Source: Lachnospira hominis (ex Liu et al. 2021)
GTDB taxonomy: Bacteria; Bacillota; Clostridia; Lachnospirales; Lachnospiraceae
Length of the DNA: 64,000 nt
Reading direction: 5' to 3'
Assembly (NCBI RefSeq): GCF_014287955.1
Contig: NZ_JACOPD010000003.1
Span: forward strand, 186,001 to 250,000
Under the pieces are notes generated by a model, which saw only the letters and a list, made by a program, of their open reading frames with translations, searched no databases and had not been told where the DNA came from. Below, piece by piece: positions 24,513-34,047 of the stretch. A program made the translations under genes and the position numbers. Each line of letters opens with the position of its first letter. The first letter of the stretch is position 1.

Positions 24513-25925
24513 ATGGATAATACAAGTAAAGATTCACTTGAACAATTAAATAAAGACATCCTGGTATCTATTGCTGATGACTGTATGACTGCATATATCT
24601 GCCTTAAAAATCCGGGAACGGAAATCTGTTATGGTTATGAAGATGTTAAAAAAGCACTGGCAGATGCCGGTGTAAAAATGGGAATCAATGATGAACTTAT
24701 CCACAGAATTTTATCGGAAAAAAGATATAACAGTATGGAAACAGTGGCAGAAGGAAAACATGTTGAAGACGGTGAAGATGCAAGATATCAATTATTTTTT
24801 AATACAGATGTCAGTAACAAGCCGGTAATACGTGAAGATGGTTCGGTCGATTATTATAATCTGAGACTTTATGAACTTGTGAGCGAAGGAGACAAGCTTG
24901 CAGAATATATACCTCCTACAAAAGGTGTGTTTGGATATGACGTAAGGGGTAAGCTTCTTGTGCCAAAACCGGGCAAACCTAAGACAAAGTTAAGAGGAAA
25001 AGGATTTACCGTATCGGAGGATGGCAATACATATTATTCAGCTATTGACGGAAAAGTTGAATACAGGAATACGGACCTTAATGTTATTGGGGTTTTGCAG
25101 ATAGAAGGTGATGTTGATCTTAATATAGGTAATGTTGATTTTAACGGTGATGTTGAAATAAGCGGCAATGTTATAAGTGGGGTTTCTGTTACTGCAAAAG
25201 GAAATGTTACGGTTGGCGGCTTTGTTGAAGGTGCTGTCATAAAAGCGGATAAAGATATTATTTTAAAGAAAGGCTCTAACGGAAAAGGCGTTGCCAAGAT
25301 AGAGGCAAAAGGCAATGTCACAGCGAGCTTTCTTGAAAATCTGCGTGTTTACTGTGATGGCAATGTATATTCTAATTCGATTCTTAACTGTGAAATATCA
25401 GCAAAAGGAAAGGTTATTGTTTCGGGGAGCAAAGGCGTCATATATGGTGGTGATGTAACAGGAATGCTTGGTGTTGAGTCAGCATCAATCGGTAACTCGT
25501 CAAATGTTTCTACGATTGTAAGAATAGGTGCAGCAAAGCAGGTACATAAAGATTATCAGGATACGCTTGTGAAGTTAAAAGAAATTACAGCTGAGATAGA
25601 TACGCTTGAAATTGTTACACATAAGTATGAAAGGCTGCGTGAAGCCGCACCGGAAAGATTTGACAGGGAAAATTATAATAAAATTATACAGTCAAAGATA
25701 ATAAAAAATTCGCAGAAAGCCAAACTTCAGGAAGAAAATAAGCAGCTTTTTGACCTCATAAAAGAAGCGACAGTTTCGGGAGTAAAAGTTTATAAGACAT
25801 TATATCCGGGCGTGAGGATTTATGCGGAAAATGTTATATATGATGCCCAGACGGAAAGGAACCATATCCTTCTAAGAAGAGGCGGGGATGCAATGAGAAT
25901 TATTGAACTGGGCGATGATGAGTAA
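24513..25925 (+). CDS. FapA-family (DUF342) protein
   Basis: A 470-residue soluble protein. Residues about 100-170 form the N-terminal DUF342 domain (LYELVSEGDKLAEYIPPTKGVFGYDVRGKLL). Residues 185-330 form a right-handed beta-helix with repeated short strands (GDVDLNIGNVDFNGDVEISGNVISGVSVTAKGNVTVGGFVEGAVIKADKDIILKKG is the core, split by turns). Residues 340-430 are a coiled coil. Vibrio FapA homologs help polar localisation, but the clostridial role is unknown. ATG 24513 follows AAGGTGG. It is cotranscribed with the repeat protein just upstream. Confidence 0.83.
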   Translation: MDNTSKDSLEQLNKDILVSIADDCMTAYICLKNPGTEICYGYEDVKKALADAGVKMGINDELIHRILSEKRYNSMETVAEGKHVEDGEDARYQLFFNTDVSNKPVIREDGSVDYYNLRLYELVSEGDKLAEYIPPTKGVFGYDVRGKLLVPKPGKPKTKLRGKGFTVSEDGNTYYSAIDGKVEYRNTDLNVIGVLQIEGDVDLNIGNVDFNGDVEISGNVISGVSVTAKGNVTVGGFVEGAVIKADKDIILKKGSNGKGVAKIEAKGNVTASFLENLRVYCDGNVYSNSILNCEISAKGKVIVSGSKGVIYGGDVTGMLGVESASIGNSSNVSTIVRIGAAKQVHKDYQDTLVKLKEITAEIDTLEIVTHKYERLREAAPERFDRENYNKIIQSKIIKNSQKAKLQEENKQLFDLIKEATVSGVKVYKTLYPGVRIYAENVIYDAQTERNHILLRRGGDAMRIIELGDDE

Positions 25926-25965
25926 AGATTAACGGCCGCTTTGCGGCAGCAGAATTGGAGTTTAT

Positions 25966-26907
25966 ATGATACAGGAAGTAGTTTCGGTAGATTTGCCGGT
26001 ACATGAAAGGCTTGTTATAAAAAAGAACCGTCTTGAGCCTGAAAATATGACAGGAAAAGAAAAGAGGATTTCTATAGTTACAGGCACTCATGGTGATGAA
26101 CTTGACGGGCAGTATATCTGCTATGAGATAATAAAAAAGATACAGATGTATCCGGAAAAACTAAAAGGAATAGTTGATATATATCCGGATGTTAATCCGT
26201 TGGGAATTGATATGGGTTCAAGAGGAATTCCGATGTTTGACCTTGATATGAATAGAGTCTTTCCGGGAGATAATAATGGTGCAGTAGCTGAATATACTGC
26301 TGCCGGTCTGATTGATGATATTATAGGCAGTGATTTCTGCCTTGATATTCATTCAAGCAATATATTCTTAAAAGAAATGCCACAGCTTAGAATGACAGAG
26401 GAAAATAAAGATAAGCTTCTGCCATATGCAAAAAAGCTGAATGCTGATTTTATATGGATATATTCTTCTAAGACAGTTCTTGATGCAACACTTGCATACA
26501 GCCTTAATAATATGGGAGTTCCGACACTTGTTGCTGAGATGGGAGTTGGACACAGAATTAATAATGAATACTGTCAGCAGCTTATTGAAGGTATATTTAA
26601 TCTAATGACAGAGCTTGAAGTATGGGATGATGCACCTGTAAATGTCAGGAATTCTATAGTTTCAACGGAAGGACAGGTGAGTTTCATATCTGCTGCGGGA
26701 AGCGGAATATTTGTTTCATCCATTAATTCTATGGGAACGATAGGAATGGGGACACATATAGGAGATATTATAGAACCTATAACTGGAAAAGTAATCCAGC
26801 GAATAGAGTCGCCTACTGATGGCATAATATTTTCGTTAAGGGAACACCCGGTTGTTTACAAGGGAGCATTAATTGCCCGTGTATATGGTGGAAGAAAGCA
26901 GGAGTAA
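25966..26907 (+). CDS. M14/aspartoacylase-like zinc carboxypeptidase-family protein, intact metal site
   Basis: A 313-residue protein of the succinylglutamate desuccinylase/aspartoacylase group of M14 hydrolases. Its zinc ligands are visible: GTHGDELDG (H-x-x-E) near residue 45 and CLDIHSSN near residue 125, with DLDMNRVFPG between them carrying the substrate-binding Asn-Arg. The C-terminal 90 residues form a beta domain (TEGQVSFISAAGSGIFVSS, GTHIGDIIEPITGKV). It probably removes an acyl or amino-acid group from a small substrate, not yet known. A GC-rich hairpin gccgc-ttt-gcggc lies upstream at 25934. It is paired with a degenerate paralog. Confidence 0.8.
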   Translation: MIQEVVSVDLPVHERLVIKKNRLEPENMTGKEKRISIVTGTHGDELDGQYICYEIIKKIQMYPEKLKGIVDIYPDVNPLGIDMGSRGIPMFDLDMNRVFPGDNNGAVAEYTAAGLIDDIIGSDFCLDIHSSNIFLKEMPQLRMTEENKDKLLPYAKKLNADFIWIYSSKTVLDATLAYSLNNMGVPTLVAEMGVGHRINNEYCQQLIEGIFNLMTELEVWDDAPVNVRNSIVSTEGQVSFISAAGSGIFVSSINSMGTIGMGTHIGDIIEPITGKVIQRIESPTDGIIFSLREHPVVYKGALIARVYGGRKQE

Positions 26908-26910
26908 GAT

Positions 26911-27846
26911 TTGAGAAAAGAAGTTTTATATACATTAAAAGGATTATACAGGGAAGATTTTGAGATAGAAGGATACAGATTCGGAGGCGGAGAGAAATCA
27001 GCATGTATAGTGGGTGCAATGCGTGGCAATGAGATGCAGCAGCTCTATATCTGTTCTCTTCTTATTAATGCATTAAAAGAACTTGAGGCACATGGTTCGA
27101 TTACACATAATCATGAGATTCTTGTGATTCCGTCGGTAAATAAATATTCGATGAATGTAGGAAAAAGATTCTGGGCTATTGACAATATTGATATTAACAG
27201 AACATTTCCGGGAGATGCACAGGGCGATACGACAAAACAGATTGCTGCAGCACTGTTTGAGAATGTTAAAGGATACAATTACGGTATTCAGTTTGCAAGT
27301 TTTTATATGCCGGGTGATTTTATTCCGCATGTAAGGATGATGGAGACGGGGTATCAGAGTGCAAGTCTTGCAAATCTTTTCGGCTTGCAATATGTTGTTA
27401 TCAGAAAGCCTAAGCCAATGGATACGGCTACGCTTAATTACAGCTGGCAGATGAACGGAACTAATGCCTTTTCGATATATACCAATGCGACGGACACGAT
27501 TGATGATAAATCGGCAAGACAGGCAGTATCGTCTGTTCTTAGATTCCTTACAAGAATGGGAATTTTAAAATATAATAATCACAGCGGCTATATAGCAAGC
27601 GTGATTAACGAGCATGAGCTTCTTGCTGTAAAGACTTATGACGGTGGTTTTTACAGGAGACTGAAATCACCGGGGGATCCGGTATTTCACGGAGATATAA
27701 TAGGTGAAGTAATAGATCCGTTTGAGGGTTTTGTGAAGTCGCAGATTGTATCACAGACAGACGGAATTGTATTTTTTGCACATACAGCACCTACAGTTAT
27801 GGGAAATCAGGTAGTATACAAAATTATACGAAGAATGCATGAATAA
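26911..27846 (+). CDS. M14-family paralog lacking the zinc ligands (probable pseudoenzyme)
   Basis: A 311-residue paralog of the preceding gene, colinear throughout. Where the active copy has GTHGDE this one has GAMRGNE (His to Arg). Where the active copy has LDIHSSN this one has IQFASFY (His lost). The substrate segment is kept (INRTFPGD), as is the C-terminal beta domain. Catalysis with zinc is therefore unlikely. It may form a heterodimer with, or regulate, the active copy. It starts with TTG at 26911 behind CAGGAG, three bases after the upstream stop, which suggests tight coupling of the pair. Confidence 0.78.
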   Translation: MRKEVLYTLKGLYREDFEIEGYRFGGGEKSACIVGAMRGNEMQQLYICSLLINALKELEAHGSITHNHEILVIPSVNKYSMNVGKRFWAIDNIDINRTFPGDAQGDTTKQIAAALFENVKGYNYGIQFASFYMPGDFIPHVRMMETGYQSASLANLFGLQYVVIRKPKPMDTATLNYSWQMNGTNAFSIYTNATDTIDDKSARQAVSSVLRFLTRMGILKYNNHSGYIASVINEHELLAVKTYDGGFYRRLKSPGDPVFHGDIIGEVIDPFEGFVKSQIVSQTDGIVFFAHTAPTVMGNQVVYKIIRRMHE

Positions 27847-27874
27847 AATCTGATATTTCTAACTAATGGTGGGA

Positions 27875-27903
27875 TTGTTAAATACAAATAAATGTGTTAA
27901 TAT
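27875..27903 (+). promoter_or_regulatory. Promoter of purL
   Basis: TTGTTA (27875-27880), 17 bp, TAATAT (27898-27903), about 70 bp before purL. I looked for a guanine-type riboswitch in the leader and did not see its conserved core. Confidence 0.5.
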
Positions 27904-27971
27904 AAATTTTATTATTGTATCGGTTATCCGGCAATAAATATTCTAATCATACAAAGGTTAGCAGGAGGATT

Positions 27972-30900
27972 ATGATGAGCGGCGTTAAGAGAGTTTTTGT
28001 TGAAAAGAAGAAACCGTATGCTGTTAAAGCAAAGGAACTTTATGATGAGATAACAGATTATCTCGGTATTAAGACTGTTACCGGTGTAAGAGTTCTTATA
28101 AGATATGACATTGAAAATCTGTCAGATGACACTTATAAGAAAGCACTTACAACTGTATTTTCAGAACCACCGGTAGATGATGTGTATGAGATGCAGTTTG
28201 AATCAGGCAGTGATGATTATGTATTCTCGGTTGAGTACCTTCCGGGACAGTTTGACCAGAGAGCGGATTCAGCAGAACAGTGTGTAAAGTTTTTTAATGA
28301 AAATGAAATACCGGTCATTAAGACAGCTACAACTTATGTAATCAGTGGAACATTGACAGATGAGCAGAAAGAAAAGATTAAAGAACTCTGCATTAACCCT
28401 GTTGATTCAAGAGAAGCTGACAGCAAGATACCTGATACACTTGTTACAGAGTTCAAGGTTCCTGCTGATGTAATTATTTTTGACGGATTTAAAGATATGG
28501 CAGAGGCAGATTTGAAGGAGTTATATGATTCACTTGGACTTGCCATGACATTTAAAGATTTCATCTTTATACAGGAATATTTTAAAAACGAAGAAAAAAG
28601 AGACCCTTCTATGACGGAGATAAGAGTGCTTGATACATATTGGTCAGACCACTGCCGTCATACAACATTTGCGACAGAACTTAAAGATGTTAAGTTCAAA
28701 GATGGTTTTTACAGAAAACCTATGGAAGATACATATAAGAAGTATCTTTCTGACAGAGCAGAGATTTATAAGGGGAGAAAAGATAAATTTGTATGCCTTA
28801 TGGATCTTGCCCTTATGGCAATGAAGAAGTTAAAGGCAGAAGGCAAGCTTAACGACCAGGAAGAATCAGATGAAATTAATGCATGCAGTATAGTAGTTCC
28901 TGTAACTATAGACGGCAAGGAAGAAGAGTGGCTTGTTAATTTCAAGAATGAAACACATAATCATCCTACAGAAATTGAACCATTTGGTGGTGCTGCAACA
29001 TGTCTTGGCGGTGCTATAAGAGATCCATTGTCAGGACGTACATATGTATATCAGGCAATGCGTGTAACAGGTGCAGCAGATCCCACAAAGCCTATGTCAG
29101 AGACACTTCACGGCAAGCTTCCTCAGAAAAAGCTTGTAACAGGTGCAGCACATGGTTACAGTTCATATGGTAACCAGATTGGTCTTGCAACAGGTTATGT
29201 AAAAGAGATTTATCATCCTGACTATGTAGCTAAGAGAATGGAAATCGGTGCAGTTATTGCGGCAGCTCCAAGAAGTGCCGTAAAGAGAGAAAATTCAGAT
29301 CCGGGTGATATTATAATTCTTCTCGGTGGACGTACAGGACGTGACGGCTGTGGCGGTGCTACAGGTTCATCTAAAGTTCATACAGAAAAGTCTATCGAAA
29401 CATGTGGAGCAGAGGTACAGAAAGGTAATGCACCTACAGAGCGTAAGATGCAGAGACTTTTCAGAAGACCTGAAGTTACAAAGCTTATTAAGAAATGTAA
29501 CGATTTTGGTGCAGGCGGCGTTTCGGTTGCAATCGGAGAGCTTGCTGCCGGACTCAGAGTTTCACTTGATAAGGTTCCTAAAAAGTATGAAGGTCTTGAT
29601 GGAACAGAGCTTGCCATTTCTGAATCACAGGAAAGAATGGCTGTTGTAATTGACCCTAAGGATGTTAGAGCATTTCTTAATTATGCGGCAGAAGAAAACC
29701 TTGAGGCAGTTGAAGTTGCAACTGTAACAGAAGAACCAAGACTTGTACTTGAGTGGAGAGGCAAAGAGATAGTTAATATTTCAAGAGCTTTCCTTGATAC
29801 AAACGGTGCTCATCAGGAGACATCTGTTCTTGTTGATATTCCTTCAAAAGAAGATTCATATCTTAAGTCTTCAAAGATAGAAGATGTAAGAGGCAAGTGG
29901 TTAAAAGTTCTTTCTGACCTTAACGAGTGTTCACAGAAAGGTCTTGTTGAAAGATTTGATGGTTCAATCGGAGCCGGTTCTGTATACATGCCATTTGGCG
30001 GCAAGTATCAGCTTACAGAGACACAGGCAATGGTAGCAAAGCTTCCTGTACTTAAAGGAAAGTGCGATACAGTTACAATGATGTCTTATGGATTTGACCC
30101 TTATCTTTCTAAGTGGAGTCCATATCACGGTGCTATATATGCTGTTACAGATTCAGTTGCAAAGATTGTTGCGGCAGGCGGTGATTTTAACAAGATAAGA
30201 TTTACTTTCCAGGAATATTTCAGAAGAATGACAGAAGACCCATCACGTTGGAGCCAGCCATTTGCAGCACTTCTCGGTGCTTATGAGGCACAGCTTGGAT
30301 TTGGACTTCCATCAATCGGCGGTAAAGATAGTATGTCAGGTACATTTGAAGAGATAGATGTTCCGCCAACACTTTGTTCATTTGCTATAGATGTGGCAAA
30401 AGAAGGCGACATTATCACACCTGAATTAAAGACTCCGGGAAATGTTCTTGTTAAGTTTGATATAGAACATGATGAATATGATATTCCTGTATTTGAACAG
30501 GTTAAGGCACTCTACAACAGTATCCATGAACTTACTGAAAATGGTACAATCGTATCTGCTTATGTATGTGATGCAAATGGTTTTGTTCCTGCACTCTGCA
30601 AGATGGCATTCGGTAATAAGCTTGGATTTGCATTAAACAGTGATTTGAAAGAAGAATCATTATTTGCACCTGCATATGGATGTATAGTTGCCGAGGTTGC
30701 AAAGGATAAGCTTGATAATATTAAGACAGCTTATACAAAGCTTGGTGAAGTTAAAGAAAAAGCTGCATTTACATATAAGGAAGTTTCAATCAATGTAGAA
30801 GAGGCATTAAGTGTATGGGAAGACAAGCTTGAAAAGGTATTCCCTACAAAGGTTTCAAAGGAGACAACTTCTATTGAGACAAAGCTTTTTAATGCTGAAA

Positions 30901-31727
30901 ATGTACATGTATGCAAGAATAAGGTTGCAAAGCCTACAGTATTTATTCCGGTATTCCCAGGTACAAACTGTGAGTATGACAGCACAAAGGCATTTGAAAG
31001 AGCTGGAGCAGATGTTATTGTAAAGGTATTTAAAAACCTTGATGCGGCAGGTATCAGAGAGTCTGTTGATGAGTTTGAGAAAGCAATCGCACAGTCACAG
31101 ATTATTATGTTCCCTGGTGGATTCTCAGCAGGTGATGAGCCTGATGGTTCAGCTAAGTTCTTTGCCACTGCATTCAGAAATGCAAAGATGAAAGAAGCAG
31201 TTGAGAAACTTCTCAATGAGCGTGACGGTCTTGCACTTGGTATCTGTAACGGTTTCCAGGCACTTATCAAGCTTGGACTTGTTCCAAACGGAGCAATTAC
31301 AGGTCAGAATGAGCAGTCACCTACACTTACATTTAATACAATCAACCGTCATATATCTAAGATGGTATATACAAAGGTTGTAAGTAATTTAAGCCCATGG
31401 CTTGCAGGTGCTGAGCTTGGCGGTGTTTATTGCAATCCTGCTTCACACGGTGAAGGAAGATTTGTTGCACCTAAGGAATGGCTTGACAAATTATTTGCAA
31501 ACGGACAGGTTGCAACACAGTATTGTGACATCAACGGCAATATTTCAATGGATGAGGAGTGGAATGTCAATGGTTCATATATGGCTATTGAAGGTATCAC
31601 AAGTCCTGACGGAAGATGCTTAGGTAAGATGGCACATTCAGAAAGACGCGGCGATGGCGTTGCAATTAACATTTATGGCGAGCAGGATTTAAGAATATTT
31701 GAATCAGGCGTAGCATATTTTAAGTAA
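27972..31727 (+). CDS. purL: Phosphoribosylformylglycinamidine synthase (single-chain)
   Basis: A 1,251-residue purine-biosynthesis enzyme that makes FGAM from FGAR, ATP and glutamine. The layout is N-terminal PurS-like part, linker, two AIR-synthase-type domains with ATP motifs (TYWSDHCRHTTF, NFKNETHNHPTEIEPFGGA, RTGRDGCGGATG; second half MSYGFDPYLSKWSP and GGKDSMSGTF), and a C-terminal glutaminase (PVFPGTNCEYD, catalytic Cys in LGICNGFQ, and NPASHGEGRF). All domains are in one chain, as in Clostridia and Proteobacteria. The start is 27972 or 27975 (ATGATG) behind AGGAGG. It stands apart from other pur genes. Confidence 0.95.
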   Translation: MMSGVKRVFVEKKKPYAVKAKELYDEITDYLGIKTVTGVRVLIRYDIENLSDDTYKKALTTVFSEPPVDDVYEMQFESGSDDYVFSVEYLPGQFDQRADSAEQCVKFFNENEIPVIKTATTYVISGTLTDEQKEKIKELCINPVDSREADSKIPDTLVTEFKVPADVIIFDGFKDMAEADLKELYDSLGLAMTFKDFIFIQEYFKNEEKRDPSMTEIRVLDTYWSDHCRHTTFATELKDVKFKDGFYRKPMEDTYKKYLSDRAEIYKGRKDKFVCLMDLALMAMKKLKAEGKLNDQEESDEINACSIVVPVTIDGKEEEWLVNFKNETHNHPTEIEPFGGAATCLGGAIRDPLSGRTYVYQAMRVTGAADPTKPMSETLHGKLPQKKLVTGAAHGYSSYGNQIGLATGYVKEIYHPDYVAKRMEIGAVIAAAPRSAVKRENSDPGDIIILLGGRTGRDGCGGATGSSKVHTEKSIETCGAEVQKGNAPTERKMQRLFRRPEVTKLIKKCNDFGAGGVSVAIGELAAGLRVSLDKVPKKYEGLDGTELAISESQERMAVVIDPKDVRAFLNYAAEENLEAVEVATVTEEPRLVLEWRGKEIVNISRAFLDTNGAHQETSVLVDIPSKEDSYLKSSKIEDVRGKWLKVLSDLNECSQKGLVERFDGSIGAGSVYMPFGGKYQLTETQAMVAKLPVLKGKCDTVTMMSYGFDPYLSKWSPYHGAIYAVTDSVAKIVAAGGDFNKIRFTFQEYFRRMTEDPSRWSQPFAALLGAYEAQLGFGLPSIGGKDSMSGTFEEIDVPPTLCSFAIDVAKEGDIITPELKTPGNVLVKFDIEHDEYDIPVFEQVKALYNSIHELTENGTIVSAYVCDANGFVPALCKMAFGNKLGFALNSDLKEESLFAPAYGCIVAEVAKDKLDNIKTAYTKLGEVKEKAAFTYKEVSINVEEALSVWEDKLEKVFPTKVSKETTSIETKLFNAENVHVCKNKVAKPTVFIPVFPGTNCEYDSTKAFERAGADVIVKVFKNLDAAGIRESVDEFEKAIAQSQIIMFPGGFSAGDEPDGSAKFFATAFRNAKMKEAVEKLLNERDGLALGICNGFQALIKLGLVPNGAITGQNEQSPTLTFNTINRHISKMVYTKVVSNLSPWLAGAELGGVYCNPASHGEGRFVAPKEWLDKLFANGQVATQYCDINGNISMDEEWNVNGSYMAIEGITSPDGRCLGKMAHSERRGDGVAINIYGEQDLRIFESGVAYFK

Positions 31728-31736
31728 GATTATTAT

Positions 31737-31850
31737 CCCTGAAAATCTGGTATAATATGCCTGGTTTTCAGGGATTTTGCTTCGCAAAACAAGGATATAG
31801 TGCATCAAAGATGCATATTGGGATTTTGCTTTGCAAAGGAAGGAAGATTT
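31737..31850 (+). repeat. Hairpin-rich intergenic element, related to the RBS repeat (copy C)
   Basis: Four hairpins follow in series: CCCTGAAAA/TTTTCAGGG (31737-31773) with an extended -10 TGGTATAAT inside its loop; ttttgc-ttc-gcaaaa followed by ACAAGGA; tgcatc-aaa-gatgca; and tttgc-ttt-gcaaa followed by GGAAGGAAG, the ribosome binding site of the next gene. It may end the purL transcript and start or control the downstream gene. Confidence 0.6.
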
Positions 31851-32702
31851 ATGAAGGTTTTAAGAGGATTTGTTCTGTGCTTATATTGTCTGATGCTTGC
31901 AATTACAGGTGTGTCGTTTCTTATGGGGAGTACATGTAAGACAGCAATATCGGATATAGTTGTATACAAAAGTGAGGATAAGATAACAGATGCGATTGCG
32001 TCAGTAGATCCTAATCTCAAAGGCGATGAGCTTGATAAAGTGTTTGATTATCTTGAAAATGACAAAGATTTAAGAAAAATAGCTGATATGTATGTTGATG
32101 CTGCAATAAAGGTTGCATCATCCAATAAAAATAAGGATAAGACTCTTGAGGAAATGCTTAGTGAAACGCAGACATCAGAGATGAATAATGCAGTCTCTTC
32201 ATTTACGGATAATCTTGTAAGTAAGGTTTTTGGAGATGAAGCAAATAATATAAGCGGCATTGCAGCCACATTATATAACGCTGTAAAACAGTCTGTTTCA
32301 TTGAAAGTTACAGAAGCAGTGTCGTATTATACGGCTGGAGTTGTGGATGGAATGAGCACAAAGCAGCGTATGATTATTAAAATATATGCAATGTTTACAT
32401 CTGTTGCAGCTCATGTGATATGTATAATCCTTACAGTTATTAACGCACTTTTGATATTTGCGGCATACAAAGAAAAAGCAGGAGTTATAAGAGGTCTGGG
32501 ACTTGGAACGACAGCAGGAGGCCTTGTATTATTTATTCTGTCTAAAATGTTTGTAAATGTCGGAATGAGGCTCAGTAACAGGATAGTGGGAAGAACAGTT
32601 GATTTTTCAATGAATGGCTGGTATCTGTTCAGTGGCATCTGTGTGGCAGCCGGTGTGGTTATGATTGTTGTGGCACAGGTTATAAAGAAAAATAATAATT
32701 AA
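31851..32702 (+). CDS. Membrane protein of unknown function
   Basis: A 283-residue protein that I do not recognise. There is an N-terminal membrane helix (LRGFVLCLYCLMLAITGVSFLM), a polar, mainly helical extracytoplasmic part (residues about 35-165, many Asp/Lys/Ser), then three membrane helices (VAAHVICIILTVINALLIFAAY, GLGTTAGGLVLFILSKMFVNV, YLFSGICVAAGVVMIVVAQVI). ATG 31851 follows GGAAGGAAG within copy C of the hairpin element; the longer reading frame from 31800 starts inside that element and is not favoured. The next gene is 26 bases away. Confidence 0.65.
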   Translation: MKVLRGFVLCLYCLMLAITGVSFLMGSTCKTAISDIVVYKSEDKITDAIASVDPNLKGDELDKVFDYLENDKDLRKIADMYVDAAIKVASSNKNKDKTLEEMLSETQTSEMNNAVSSFTDNLVSKVFGDEANNISGIAATLYNAVKQSVSLKVTEAVSYYTAGVVDGMSTKQRMIIKIYAMFTSVAAHVICIILTVINALLIFAAYKEKAGVIRGLGLGTTAGGLVLFILSKMFVNVGMRLSNRIVGRTVDFSMNGWYLFSGICVAAGVVMIVVAQVIKKNNN

Positions 32703-32728
32703 AAAATTACAGGCAGGAGGAAATTAAT

Positions 32729-33754
32729 ATGACAGAAGTTGTATTGGGAAGCACAGAAATTAAGGTTAATAAAAACGGTTTCGGGGCATTGCCGATTCAG
32801 AGAATAAGCCATGAAGATGCCGGAGAACTTCTTAAAATGGCATATAATGCGGGAATTAATTTTTTTGATACGGCAAGATTTTATACTGACAGTGAAACCA
32901 AAATCGGAGAAGCACTTGGAGATGTGCGTGAAAATATTTATATTGCAACAAAGACAGCAGCACAGAATTCTGATGATTTCTGGAAAGATTTAAATACAAG
33001 TCTTAATAATTTAAAAACGGATTATATTGATATTTATCAGTTCCACAATCCGTCATTTTGTCCTAAGCCGGGAGACGGAACAGGACTTTATGAGGCTATG
33101 CTTGAAGCAAAGGCACAGGGGAAAATCCGACATATAGGAATTACAAACCACAGGCTTAATGTTGCAAATGAAGCTATAGAATCAGGCTTATATGAGACAT
33201 TGCAATTTCCGTTTAATTATCTTGCAACAGAAAAAGAACATGAGCTGGTAGAAGTCTGTCGCAGTAAAAATATGGGATTTATTGCTATGAAAGCACTTTC
33301 GGGAGGGCTTATAACCAATTCAAAAGCGGCATACGCATATCAGGCAGAATATGATAATGTTCTTCCTATATGGGGTGTACAGAGAAAGTCAGAACTTGAG
33401 GAATTTATAAGTTATATAGATAATCCGCCTGTTATGGACGATGAGATTCGTGCGGTTATAGAAAAAGATAAGAAAGAGCTTGCCGGTAATTTCTGCCGGG
33501 GCTGCGGATACTGTGTTCCGACATGTCCGGCTCACATTGAAATTAACAACTGTGCAAGAATGTCACTTCTTCTTCGCCGTTCACCATCAGAGCTTCAGCT
33601 TACAGAAGCGGTTCAGGCAAAGATGAAAAAAATAGAAGACTGTATACATTGTGGACAATGTTCGGCACACTGTCCTTACGGTCTTGATACACCAACACTT
33701 CTTGCAGAAAATTACAAGGATTATAAAGAGGTTCTTGCCGGAAAGAAGATTTGA
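32729..33754 (+). CDS. Aldo/keto reductase with C-terminal 2x4Fe-4S ferredoxin domain
   Basis: A 341-residue oxidoreductase. Residues 1-255 are the AKR barrel with the catalytic set (NFFDTARFYTDSETKIGEAL with Tyr, IATKT with Lys, YQFHNP with His). Residues 256-330 hold two clusters: FCRGCGYCVPTCPAHIEINNC and CIHCGQCSAHCPYG. This fusion is common in anaerobes and suggests electron transfer between ferredoxin and a carbonyl or alcohol substrate. AGGAGG precedes the start. The substrate is unknown. A strong terminator follows. Confidence 0.88.
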   Translation: MTEVVLGSTEIKVNKNGFGALPIQRISHEDAGELLKMAYNAGINFFDTARFYTDSETKIGEALGDVRENIYIATKTAAQNSDDFWKDLNTSLNNLKTDYIDIYQFHNPSFCPKPGDGTGLYEAMLEAKAQGKIRHIGITNHRLNVANEAIESGLYETLQFPFNYLATEKEHELVEVCRSKNMGFIAMKALSGGLITNSKAAYAYQAEYDNVLPIWGVQRKSELEEFISYIDNPPVMDDEIRAVIEKDKKELAGNFCRGCGYCVPTCPAHIEINNCARMSLLLRRSPSELQLTEAVQAKMKKIEDCIHCGQCSAHCPYGLDTPTLLAENYKDYKEVLAGKKI

Positions 33755-33788
33755 ATGTAGCATAAATATAGAAAATATGAGTATTCAT

Positions 33789-33816
33789 GACGCGGAAATT
33801 TCCGCGTCTTTTTTTG
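33789..33816 (+). terminator. Rho-independent terminator
   Basis: GACGCGGA-aatt-TCCGCGTC (33789-33808), a perfect 8-bp stem, followed by T8. It separates the core genes from the accessory island. Confidence 0.92.
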
Positions 33817-33924
33817 TATTGCAGTGATGAGAAAAAGCAGAAACATTATGATGCTGTTATACGATTCAAAATATCCATAATATATAATAAATAGCACAAA
33901 AAGTTTATAAATGTAAAATTACAT

Positions 33925-33993
33925 ACCTTTGGTTGCAAATACAGTACCGTTCGTTACAAGGCTATTGCACATAAAAATTATATGTGATATGGT
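33925..33993 (+). promoter_or_regulatory. LytTR direct-repeat operator 1 and promoter
   Basis: ACCTTTGGT (33925-33933) and ACCGTTCGT (33946-33954) are 9-mers 12 bp apart. The second matches the published LytTR consensus [TA][AC][CA]GTTN[AG][TG] at all nine positions and the first at eight. Eleven bases beyond lie TTGCAC (33965-33970), 17 bp, TATGGT (33988-33993). This layout suggests activation, and probably autoregulation, of the regulator gene at 34048. The 33817-33924 stretch holds nothing else I can name. Confidence 0.72.
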
Positions 33994-34047
33994 ACAAATA
34001 TGAAGGGGGATTTTAAAATATATTTTATGAAATATAAGGGGGTACAT

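Noticed and set aside
27847..27971. Purine riboswitch before purL
   Set aside because: The conserved guanine/adenine aptamer core is absent from the leader; only a small imperfect hairpin is seen.
30731..31270. 179-codon minus-strand reading frame within purL
   Set aside because: A shadow of purL; no start signal and Ser/Phe-rich composition.
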